Shown here piece after piece: positions 57,414-64,000 of a DNA stretch of 64,000 nucleotides (position 1 is the stretch's first letter; each line of letters begins with the position of its first letter). The translations under genes and the position numbers were made by a program. The DNA is from Gammaproteobacteria bacterium (GTDB taxonomy: Bacteria > Pseudomonadota > Gammaproteobacteria > Eutrophobiales > Eutrophobiaceae). Below the pieces are notes generated by a model. It was not told where the DNA came from. It searched no databases and was given only the letters and a program-made list of their open reading frames with translations. Location: positions 310,001 through 374,000 of the forward strand of contig JANQNX010000009.1 of assembly GCA_028279365.1 (NCBI GenBank), written 5' to 3'.

Positions 57414-58641
57414 TGCGTTTGACCATCGCTTTATAATATTTATCCGATTTATCTAATTCATATAGCTTTGTAAATAAACGGACGGCGTTCTTTAGCTTAC
57501 CATCGTAATACAGCGATAGCGCCTCTTCATGTAGAATCAATTTCTCTTTTAGTTCATTTGACAATTGATCGGTATGGTAAAGTGGCTGAAACAGTCGGGT
57601 CTTGTTTTTCTTTCCTTTCACTTGCACTAAATCAATTTCGCGACAGCTAATATTTTCCAACTGTCTCATGGTTTCTTCACTAATAATAATCGGAACTCGA
57701 TATGTCCTCGTTAAGGCTTCGATTCTTGATGCCAGGTTAACTGCATCGCCTATTGCCGTGTAGGTAACGCGATGGCGAGAACCCATATTACCAACATGTG
57801 CTCGTCCGCTATTGATACCCGTACCCATAGTTGGACCGGGCCAACCTCGCGCAACAAAGCTTTTTGATAATTTTAATATCGCTTGATTCATTTCCAACGC
57901 AGCATTAACCGCTTTATTCGCATGTTGTTCCTGTTTTAGTGGTGCATTCCAAAATGCCATGATCGCATCACCGATATATTTATCGATAGTTCCTTCATAT
58001 TTGAAGATGATTTCTGTCATCACGTTGAAGTATTCATTCAAGAGCGTATTTAACTGTTTCGGGTTTAACTGCTCCGAGATGCTGGTGAAATTTTGTAAAT
58101 CACAAAAAAAAACAGTTAAGGTCCGCGCTTCTCCATCCAGAGAAATGGTTTTTGATTGCTGACTCAGTTCATTAACAAGATGAGGCGGGACATATTGGCC
58201 AAAGCTATCGATTAATCGTTGTCTGTTGCCAATTTCAACAAAATAATGGGCCAGCACGTTTAGCATATAAAGAATTAATGTCGTTAATATGCTGAATGCA
58301 ACAGGTAACACAGCATTATTATAGTTAATATTCGCAATAATCATCATCATAACAGCGATTACTACCATCACTGTCATTAAGCCTTTTTTTGCTGACTGCA
58401 TTGGCACAACAATGCTGATTATCAGGCCAGATAGCAAAAAAAACAGGAATTCTTGGGTGAGGATGATGCGTTTTGTGACTAATGCGAAATAACCTGGCTG
58501 ATTAAACAATTCAAAATTAATCAAGATAAATGGTGTTTGCTTTCCAGAGAATTGAACCAAATCAATGGCGCTGCATATAAACAGTAAAAACACGATTGTT
58601 AGAGCTAACTGTGTTAAGTGTATCTGTTTGCTTAATTGCAT
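57382..58641 (-). CDS. Membrane class III adenylate/guanylate cyclase
   Basis: About 419 residues. Four to five N-terminal transmembrane segments (to about residue 145) precede a class III catalytic domain. Metal-binding Asp residues are in VFFCDLQNFTSISEQL and KYIGDAIMAFWNAP. The Lys in DKYIGD and YTAIGDAVNLASRIEAL favour an active, probably ATP-using enzyme. A helical C-terminal tail follows. The ATG at 58641 is preferred to the TTG at 58686. It is divergent from the pilin with its sigma-54 promoter. cAMP control of pili is known elsewhere; here it is only suggested. Confidence 0.87.
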   Translation of the reverse strand: MQLSKQIHLTQLALTIVFLLFICSAIDLVQFSGKQTPFILINFELFNQPGYFALVTKRIILTQEFLFFLLSGLIISIVVPMQSAKKGLMTVMVVIAVMMMIIANINYNNAVLPVAFSILTTLILYMLNVLAHYFVEIGNRQRLIDSFGQYVPPHLVNELSQQSKTISLDGEARTLTVFFCDLQNFTSISEQLNPKQLNTLLNEYFNVMTEIIFKYEGTIDKYIGDAIMAFWNAPLKQEQHANKAVNAALEMNQAILKLSKSFVARGWPGPTMGTGINSGRAHVGNMGSRHRVTYTAIGDAVNLASRIEALTRTYRVPIIISEETMRQLENISCREIDLVQVKGKKNKTRLFQPLYHTDQLSNELKEKLILHEEALSLYYDGKLKNAVRLFTKLYELDKSDKYYKAMVKRIIELHPDLMN

Positions 58642-58760
58642 GATGTGTGATTGAAAGTTGATAGAGCCCGTTGTTTTATAATGCAAGCTGCAAAATATTA
58701 GCCAAATTGCTCAATCTATCAGATTTTATTTTTACTGTTTTTACTAATTTTTTATTAGTT

Positions 58761-58788
58761 TGTCGAGATCTCAACATTTATTGTCGAG
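58761..58788 (+). promoter_or_regulatory. Dyad and half-site upstream of the pilin promoter (candidate activator site)
   Basis: TGTCGAGATCTCAACA at 58761-58776 is a 16-bp palindrome with one mismatched pair. A second half TGTCGAG follows at 58782-58788. It lies about 73-100 bp upstream of the -24 element at 58861, the usual distance for an enhancer-binding protein. An 8-base half-site TCTCAACA recurs at 62862-62869 ahead of the second sigma-54 promoter. Confidence 0.55.
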
Positions 58789-58860
58789 TCATCATCATAA
58801 TCTCATAAAATACATCAATTACTAAACTAATAATTAATATAAAACAGTCACTTAGGAAGT

Positions 58861-58876
58861 TGGCATGTGCTGTGCT
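58861..58876 (+). promoter_or_regulatory. Sigma-54 promoter of the pilin gene
   Basis: TGGCATGTGCTGTGCT matches the -24/-12 consensus TGGCAYRNNNNTTGCW at 15 of 16 positions, including GG and GC at the exact spacing. Transcription would begin about 12 bases downstream, near 58887, leaving a leader of about 40 bases with AGGAG before the ATG at 58927. Confidence 0.82.
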
Positions 58877-58926
58877 TTAAGTTTGGACAAAGACAGAATC
58901 AGATTTATTTCAGGAGAATAAAAGCA

Positions 58927-59706
58927 ATGAAAAAACAACAGGGTTTTACTTTAGTTGAGATAGCCATCGTACTGGTCATTATTGGTCTGTTATTGGGTGG
59001 TATCCTCAAAGGTCAGGAGCTGATTAATAGCGCCAGGGTGCGTAATCTTGCCGATCAGAATTCAGGCATACAAGCTGCTTACTATGGTTTTATTGACCGT
59101 TATCGCCAGGTGCCGGGTGATTTCATCGCACTTGATGCTACTCAGGCGTTAGGTGTCGCTGTAAATTTACCATTAGCAGGATCTGCAACGGATGGTAATG
59201 GCCGTGTTGATAATACGATTGAAGAGGCCGCGGCCCTGTGGGAACAATTGGCAAAATCTCAATTCCTGGGTGGTGGCTTTACACCTGTTAACGCTGTTGC
59301 GATACCGGCGATTGCAGATTACCCTACGAATGCCCCGCTAAATGCATTTAATGGTTCTTTAGTATTAACCCGAAACCAGGGATACACTGGTACCCGTTCT
59401 GACCGACTTAATCTACACATGGGTCCGAACGTACCTGTCAATATCGCGCGTGAATTAGATCAAAAGGTAGATGACGGGCTGCCTCATACCGGTGTATTAC
59501 GCTTAACTCAATCAGATGGTGACGGTATTTTCGATGGGGTTGGAGCGGCTTCTTTTGCAGAACAATTTGCGACCTGTGCGACTGATTCAGGAGCCAACGC
59601 GCCAGCAAATAACGCAGGTAACGACGGTGACATCGCAGCTGAGCAGACAGAAATCTATGATATCTTTGACGATGCGCAGGACTGTGGTCAGGTTTTTCTG
59701 TATTAA
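58927..59706 (+). CDS. MSHA-like type IV pilin
   Basis: 259 residues. The prepilin signal is short and clear, MKKQQG|FTLVEIAIVLVIIG, with mature Phe1 and Glu5. The rest is a globular head with one likely disulfide (two Cys near the end, CATDSG and CGQVF). The ATG at 58927 has AGGAG at 58912-58916; the GTG at 58867 lies inside the promoter and is rejected. It has its own sigma-54 promoter and terminator, so it is a single-gene unit. This strong separate expression fits a major pilin, although it is longer than typical MshA (about 170-180 residues). Confidence 0.9.
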   Translation: MKKQQGFTLVEIAIVLVIIGLLLGGILKGQELINSARVRNLADQNSGIQAAYYGFIDRYRQVPGDFIALDATQALGVAVNLPLAGSATDGNGRVDNTIEEAAALWEQLAKSQFLGGGFTPVNAVAIPAIADYPTNAPLNAFNGSLVLTRNQGYTGTRSDRLNLHMGPNVPVNIARELDQKVDDGLPHTGVLRLTQSDGDGIFDGVGAASFAEQFATCATDSGANAPANNAGNDGDIAAEQTEIYDIFDDAQDCGQVFLY

Positions 59707-59728
59707 TTATTAGTCAATTTGAAAAGCC

Positions 59729-59757
59729 AATGCCCGCTATATGCGGGCATTGTTTTA
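59729..59757 (+). terminator. Intrinsic terminator after the pilin gene
   Basis: AATGCCCGC (59729-59737), a 5-base loop, and GCGGGCATT (59743-59751) form a perfect 9-bp stem followed by GTTTTATCT. It begins 22 bases after the pilin stop. Confidence 0.85.
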
Positions 59758-59824
59758 TCTAGTATTATTGATAGTAGTTAAGAACGTCAGGTTTAGAAGT
59801 CGCATATTCGAGTTTTAATAATTT

Positions 59825-60544
59825 ATGTCGATACCCGCATTAAATATTAGTGGCGTTAACCAGTCCTATGGCAAACACACTGTTTTGAATGACATCAGTT
59901 TTCAAATTCAGCAGAATGAGTTTGTTGGTTTGGTAGGGATAAACGGCGCGGGTAAATCAACCTTGATTAAATCTATTCTGGATTTTGTTTCAATTAAATC
60001 CGGCACAATCAACATCTTTGGCAAATCACATCGAGATAATTTATCACGCGAAACGCTTTCCTTTTTACCAGAGAAGTTTTTGCCTCCGTATTATCTTAAA
60101 GGTAAAGATTTCCTGTCTTATATGGCCGAATTAAATCAAGTGAAACTTGAACAGGAACAGGTGGCAGAAATCTTCCATATATTGGATCTATCTGTGGAGG
60201 CGTTGTATCAACCGGTGCGTCAATACTCAAAAGGGATGGCGCAAAAGCTGGGGTTGGCAGCCAGTTTTTTGAGTCAACGTCCACTGCTGCTGCTGGATGA
60301 ACCAATGAGCGGACTTGATCCCAAGGCGAGAGCATTTTTAAAAGAACATTTATTGTCATTGAAATCGGCAGGCAAGTCGCTGTTTTTCAGTACTCATTTA
60401 TTGAATGATGTGGAGCATTTATGCGACAGGCTCATTATTCTTCATAACGGTCAAATTCAGTTTGATGGCTCACCACAATCATGTTGCGACACTTTTTCAA
60501 AAGATAATATTGAAGATGCGTATCTTGCGTGTATCAGTGCTTAA
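59825..60544 (+). CDS. ABC transporter ATP-binding protein (PilH-like)
   Basis: 239 residues. Walker A is VGINGAGKSTLIKS (about 37-50), the signature is the variant QYSKGMAQKLGLA, Walker B LLLLDEPMSGLDP, and the H-loop STHLLNDVEHLC. It belongs to the CcmA/NosF-like class that pairs with ABC-2 permeases. The likely partner is the permease at 55891-56661, separated from it by the cyclase and pilin genes. No permease follows it directly. Confidence 0.88.
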   Translation: MSIPALNISGVNQSYGKHTVLNDISFQIQQNEFVGLVGINGAGKSTLIKSILDFVSIKSGTINIFGKSHRDNLSRETLSFLPEKFLPPYYLKGKDFLSYMAELNQVKLEQEQVAEIFHILDLSVEALYQPVRQYSKGMAQKLGLAASFLSQRPLLLLDEPMSGLDPKARAFLKEHLLSLKSAGKSLFFSTHLLNDVEHLCDRLIILHNGQIQFDGSPQSCCDTFSKDNIEDAYLACISA

Positions 60545-60620
60545 AATCGCTTGTTAATCCGATTGTTTTATTGATATAACTAAATCGCTTGAATTACTTT
60601 TAACTGGCAGGTGACAGATT

Positions 60621-61160
60621 ATGATGCGTTATCTTCTTATCCTGATGATTATTTTTAGTGTTGATGTTAATGCGAGGATGTATCAATGGGTTGAACCCGA
60701 TACCGGTACCACCCAGCTCTCTGGTAAACCCCCTGCCTGGTATCGCAGTGATGCAACTGGACCGAGAGTCCTGGTTTTCGAGAATGGTCGTCTAATTGAT
60801 GACACCGCTGTGGCTGTCGATGATGATGTGCGGTTTAGCATGCGTCAGCAGGCGCTGATTCAGGCTGAGTCGGATCAAGCGGCAGCAAAAGATAAACTAG
60901 CCAGGTCAAACAAACTAAAACAGCAATATGAACAGGAAGAGGTTGAAACGCTCGATGCTGAGCCGATAGCGGAAGAAGATTCAAGCGACGCAAAGATTGA
61001 GGCATTTTTAGCCGAGATGAGAAAGCTTACCGGACTGTCTGCCGATGCGAGTGAGGAAGCTGAGTTGCAAGAACAAGCCGAAAAAGAAAGGTTGCGTGGA
61101 CTGGTTTCAGACTGGGATGATCAGTTTTCGGAAGGGAATACGCCAGCTGTCGACCCATAA
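60621..61160 (+). CDS. DUF4124 domain-containing secreted protein
   Basis: 179 residues. A short signal peptide (about 1-18, cleavage after VNA) is followed by MYQWVEPDTGTTQLSGKPP, the start of the DUF4124 fold, then a long charged coiled-coil-like segment (KDKLARSNKLKQQYEQEE) and an acidic tail. Periplasmic. Role unknown; no link to the pilus beyond position. Confidence 0.75.
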   Translation: MMRYLLILMIIFSVDVNARMYQWVEPDTGTTQLSGKPPAWYRSDATGPRVLVFENGRLIDDTAVAVDDDVRFSMRQQALIQAESDQAAAKDKLARSNKLKQQYEQEEVETLDAEPIAEEDSSDAKIEAFLAEMRKLTGLSADASEEAELQEQAEKERLRGLVSDWDDQFSEGNTPAVDP

Positions 61161-61191
61161 TTACCTTGAAAAGCTGCCCCGGTTTATTTAA

Positions 61192-62604
61192 TTACTTGTT
61201 TGAAGTGAGTTTCTGCAAAGACAATAATGCCTGATTGGCCGGATCAATTTGCAGGCCAATATCGATATACGTTCTGGTTTTGTCTGTTTCATTATTAAGC
61301 ATCGAACGTTCCGCTAGAATTGCGTAGCGTTCAGCAATATCAAGAATACCTTGATAAGCATTTTGATTATCAGGCTGTAGTTCCAATAACCTTGAGTAAT
61401 AATAATAGGCATTGTCTTTAGGCGGATAAGTCAATTTATATTCATCCAGGCTCTGTTTTCCCAACCATTCCAGTGCCTTTAATATTTCATCTGATACCGG
61501 TTGTTGTGGCGTTGCTTTTCCTTCTATTGTTTCTTCCATGTTACTGGATTGACTTTCCAGTCGTTTCTGCTCAGCTAAATTATTCCCGGCAAGCGCGCTA
61601 GCAGGCTGCAATACACTTTTCGTTGATGCCTGTACGACTTGTGTATCGCTACGTTTGATAGAGATTTCCACAAACTGCAGACCAAAAAAGAAACAAGCTG
61701 AGATAATGAGTAGTACCGTTAACAGAATCATTGTTTTTTTCTTTTTTAACGGTTTTTTTTCAGCAGTGACGTTACTGTCATCGGCAAACACATTAATTTC
61801 TGCCGCAGCGTTGGTTCGTTGAAGTCTCTCAATATCTTTTAACAGGGCGGTGGCGGATGGATAGCGTTGTTCCAGCTTTTTCGCCATCATTTTGTCGAGT
61901 AGTGGCTGATAACCAGACAAGGAGTCGGGTAAGGTCGGTACCGGTGAGGTCTTATGCTGGATGACAATATCGATGACAGAGTCAGAGTGATACGGTTTAT
62001 AACCGGTTAGCATTTCAAAGAAGATACAGCCCAGACTATAAATATCGGTTCTGCCATCAACCTGTTTCCCATCGGCCTGTTCCGGGCTGACATAATTCGG
62101 ACTGCCGAGGAAGATACCGGTTGAAGTCAGATCCTGATCATGATCGGTTTGTTTAGCGATACCAAAATCAGTCAGTAACGGGGTCATGTCTTTTCGGAAG
62201 AGGATGTTTGCCGGTTTTACATCCCGGTGGATGACATTGTGACTATGTGCACTAGCGAGGGCTGAGCCTATTTTTGATACAATATCCAGTGCGGTTTCAG
62301 GCATGACAGTTGATTGCATACGCTGTTTAAGGTCGCCGCCCTCGACATATTCCATGGAAATATAGAGCTCTTCATCTGCCAGGCCAATGTCAAAAATGGT
62401 GACTATATTGGGATGATGTAAAGAGGCGACGATTCTGCCTTCGTCAAGAAATCGACGCGACATGTCTTCGGACTCGCTGCGCTGAACCTTGTCGAGTACT
62501 TTTAATACGACAGAACGGTTGAGGGATTCCTGCGTGGCCAGATATACGGTAGCCATGCCCCCTTTACCGATTTCTTTTTCTATTCTATAGCCGGGAATAT
62601 CCAT
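61192..62604 (-). CDS. Membrane-anchored Ser/Thr protein kinase with C-terminal helical domain
   Basis: 470 residues. A Hanks-type kinase fills the first 265: glycine loop GKGGMATVY, catalytic Lys in VVLKVLDK, HRDVKPANILF, DFGIAK and SPEQADGKQVDGRTDIYSLG, all intact. One transmembrane segment lies at about 292-312 (MILLTVLLIISACFFFGLQ) after a KKKK stop-transfer. The outer domain of about 155 residues ends with TPR-like helices. It stands alone; no PP2C phosphatase is beside it. Substrates are unknown. Confidence 0.93.
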   Translation of the reverse strand: MDIPGYRIEKEIGKGGMATVYLATQESLNRSVVLKVLDKVQRSESEDMSRRFLDEGRIVASLHHPNIVTIFDIGLADEELYISMEYVEGGDLKQRMQSTVMPETALDIVSKIGSALASAHSHNVIHRDVKPANILFRKDMTPLLTDFGIAKQTDHDQDLTSTGIFLGSPNYVSPEQADGKQVDGRTDIYSLGCIFFEMLTGYKPYHSDSVIDIVIQHKTSPVPTLPDSLSGYQPLLDKMMAKKLEQRYPSATALLKDIERLQRTNAAAEINVFADDSNVTAEKKPLKKKKTMILLTVLLIISACFFFGLQFVEISIKRSDTQVVQASTKSVLQPASALAGNNLAEQKRLESQSSNMEETIEGKATPQQPVSDEILKALEWLGKQSLDEYKLTYPPKDNAYYYYSRLLELQPDNQNAYQGILDIAERYAILAERSMLNNETDKTRTYIDIGLQIDPANQALLSLQKLTSNK

Positions 62605-62814
62605 TGTTATTATTAATGTAACAATTACTTATTATTAGCCGTAAGGCTGGCTTTAACAGCTATTTTGCTGTCGTACTAAGTCTTCGTGATTTATTTCCTG
62701 CCCTGAAATTCAAGTTTATCTGATAAGAGAACTAAAAAATACCATATCAGTCCCGGCATTACAGCAATGAAAATTTTAATCAAACATGAAAAATCAATAA
62801 ATTTGAATAAGTTA

Positions 62815-62949
62815 CTAATCTAAATATTCTGTATTAACCGGTTCTGGCTGTTTTAACGGTGTCTCAACAGTAAGGTAAAACACTAGCGGCGCTTTTGCTC
62901 GTAATACGGCATTTACCCGTTGTGGGTCATTTGTAAAATCAGTTGGCAT
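62815..62949 (-). pseudogene. Short coding-like fragment, possible gene remnant
   Basis: A 44-codon frame from ATG (62949) to TAG reads like protein: DFTNDPQRVNAVLRAKAPL and then VETPLKQPEPVN. Open reading extends about 20 codons further upstream to a TGA. There is no ribosome-binding site and no recognisable domain. It may be the tail of a decayed gene or chance. The -24 element of a sigma-54 promoter on the other strand overlaps its first codons. Confidence 0.25.
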
Positions 62950-62959
62950 AACATCTGCT
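62944..62959 (+). promoter_or_regulatory. Sigma-54 promoter upstream of rsd
   Basis: TGGCATAACATCTGCT matches TGGCAYRNNNNTTGCW at 15 of 16 positions with exact GG-GC spacing, and shares its mismatch position with the pilin promoter. Transcription would start near 62970, giving a leader of about 78 bases to the ATG at 63048. A half-site TCTCAACA shared with the pilin upstream region lies at 62862-62869. Confidence 0.72.
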
Positions 62960-63047
62960 AAATGAAGTAGAGTAGACAGATGGAAACGATGAATATCAGC
63001 CTTATTTAAACTAAATCAAATTTGAACTTTTAGGCAATATAAAGGGT

Positions 63048-63497
63048 ATGAATGAAACAACAGAAGTCAATCAGGAAAGACGTGGTGGTAGCAAGCAGCT
63101 AATTGAGCATATGCTCACTGAGCGTAATCAGCTGTTTTCACTGTTATTACAAGCAACACCGAATGATGTTGAAGATGTGTCGGAGGAATCAGACGGTAGC
63201 CTGGAAGAATTTTTACAGGTACTGGTTGATTATATTGCTGCCGGACATTTTGGGCTTTACCAGCGCATAGCCGAGGGTAAGGAAAGGCGAAAAGCAGTCG
63301 CCGATCTGGCGGTCGATATCTATCCTCGTATTGAAAAGACAACAGAGATTGCGTTAGCTTTTGATGAGAAATACAACGCTGAAAATGAAAGCCGTGATCT
63401 CAACCAGTTACAAAATGATTTGTCACGTCTTGGCGAAGAGTTATCCACCAGAATAGAGTTCGAAGATCAGTTAATATCAATTATTCTGGATAATTAG
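63048..63497 (+). CDS. rsd: Rsd/AlgQ family anti-sigma-70 regulator
   Basis: 149 residues. Family landmarks: GGSKQLIEHMLTERNQLF near the start, LVDYIAAGHFGLYQRI in the middle, IYPRIEKTTE, and the C-terminal LGEELSTRIEFEDQLISIIL. Rsd in E. coli binds sigma-70 region 4 and frees core RNA polymerase for alternative sigma factors; AlgQ in Pseudomonas also affects alginate and virulence genes. It is preceded by a near-consensus sigma-54 promoter, so sigma-54 may raise a protein that restrains sigma-70. It converges with terB. Confidence 0.9.
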   Translation: MNETTEVNQERRGGSKQLIEHMLTERNQLFSLLLQATPNDVEDVSEESDGSLEEFLQVLVDYIAAGHFGLYQRIAEGKERRKAVADLAVDIYPRIEKTTEIALAFDEKYNAENESRDLNQLQNDLSRLGEELSTRIEFEDQLISIILDN

Positions 63498-63499
63498 TT

Positions 63500-63952
63500 T
63501 TAGTTAGCCTCTGCATCATGCTTGGCCTTGATAAAGTCGGCATGAGAAACGTAGAGTAAATCAGCGACTTTTCGTATCGCATATTCCTCGTATTTATCCA
63601 GGATGGCGTCGGCAAACGCCACTCGCCAAAGGTTTCTTAAGACATCAATCCTCTCTGGCATGGATAACATGTCTGTCAGCAAGCGTGTGAACTCGTGTAA
63701 CGATACTGCATGGTCCACTTCTTTTTCAGCGATTTGAATGAGGTCAGCTACCTCCTGATCGCTGAGGTGAAATTTATTCGTCAGCTGTTCCCGGATTAAG
63801 ATTCGCTCACTTTCATCAAGATTGTCATCAGCCAGGCTGATCTCGATCATCAACACTGCCGTTGCCAGTTCCACCGTTCTTTCTGCAGTGGATTGCTCAT
63901 CGCTGTTATTCTGAAGCAGTTCTTCAAAATAATTTTTAATTGATTTCAACAT
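63500..63952 (-). CDS. TerB-like protein
   Basis: 150 residues, all-helical. The segment ELATAVLMIEISLADDNLDESERILI and the later VAFADAILDKYEEYAIRKVADLL are typical of the TerB/DUF533 metal-binding helical fold, with acidic residues that could bind a metal ion. It stands alone without other ter genes, as many chromosomal copies do. Its stop is 2 bp from the convergent rsd stop. The last 48 bases of the window hold nothing recognisable. Confidence 0.85.
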   Translation of the reverse strand: MLKSIKNYFEELLQNNSDEQSTAERTVELATAVLMIEISLADDNLDESERILIREQLTNKFHLSDQEVADLIQIAEKEVDHAVSLHEFTRLLTDMLSMPERIDVLRNLWRVAFADAILDKYEEYAIRKVADLLYVSHADFIKAKHDAEAN

Positions 63953-64000
63953 AGACTAGTTGTCGATATGATTAGACGCGTAGCGACCATCAATATAATC

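Larger units (their letters stand above)
62605..63047. other. 443-base gap between the kinase and rsd
   Basis: Contains two small hairpins near the kinase start (around 62638-62668), an AT-rich middle, a short coding-looking fragment on the minus strand (62815-62949) and a strong sigma-54 promoter on the plus strand (62944-62959). Nothing else is visible. The gap therefore serves mostly as the regulatory region for rsd. Confidence 0.6.

Noticed and set aside
58867..58926. GTG start of the pilin frame 20 codons upstream
   Set aside because: It lies within the sigma-54 promoter, lacks a ribosome-binding site, and would put 20 odd residues ahead of a perfect short prepilin leader.
1..64000. CRISPR arrays, tRNA or rRNA genes, insertion sequences, phage genes
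   Set aside because: None was recognised on either strand when reading the window; short tRNA-like folds could be missed without a covariance search.

Overview
The window is chromosomal DNA from a gammaproteobacterium. Gene order follows the classic gammaproteobacterial plan: yrbG-kdsD-kdsC-lptC-lptA-lptB-rpoN-hpf-ptsN-rapZ, then zapB/zapA-6S RNA beside ygfB-pepP-ubiH-ubiI, and tkt-gap-pgk-pyk-fba next to metK-ahcY-metF. The species cannot be named from the sequence. HprK, a full EI/HPr pair and a mannose-type EIIA without any sugar permease, together with class I aldolase, place it outside the enterics.

Layout. 1-1.5 kb: peptidoglycan recycling (murU, amgK) on the minus strand. 1.6-14.2 kb: Ca/Na exchanger, KDO synthesis, LPS export, sigma-54, hibernation factor, a regulatory PTS with HPr kinase, and an MgtE Mg channel. 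14.2-19.96 kb: EVE-domain protein, 6S RNA, cell-division factors and ubiquinone hydroxylases. 20-21.7 kb: glnS. 21.7-23.5 kb: AT-rich accessory DNA containing what looks like one integron gene cassette with its attC site, then an NTF2-like gene. 23.5-33.1 kb: speD, purC, small secreted proteins and a glycolysis/pentose-phosphate block on the minus strand. 33.4-37.8 kb: a thioredoxin-like protein and the methyl cycle (metK, SAH riboswitch, ahcY, metF).

37.9-61.2 kb is the most distinctive part: an MSHA-like type IV pilus locus. It opens with a sigma-54-dependent response regulator. The machine genes follow (mshM, L, N, E, G, then I, J and K equivalents), ending with a giant 1119-residue pilin-like protein that carries repeats and lacks Glu5, and a minor pilin. 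Beyond these lie a membrane histidine kinase, an ABC-2 type permease, a lone TPR-like membrane protein, a membrane adenylate cyclase, a second pilin and an ABC ATPase. The second pilin gene has a near-consensus sigma-54 promoter with a dyad about 90-100 bp upstream. Sigma-54, its activator, a candidate kinase and a target promoter are therefore all in one window.

61.2-64 kb holds a membrane Ser/Thr kinase, an Rsd/AlgQ anti-sigma-70 gene preceded by a second near-consensus sigma-54 promoter, and a TerB-like protein. No tRNA, rRNA, CRISPR array or insertion sequence was recognised. All assignments come from reading motifs by eye; no searches were run.
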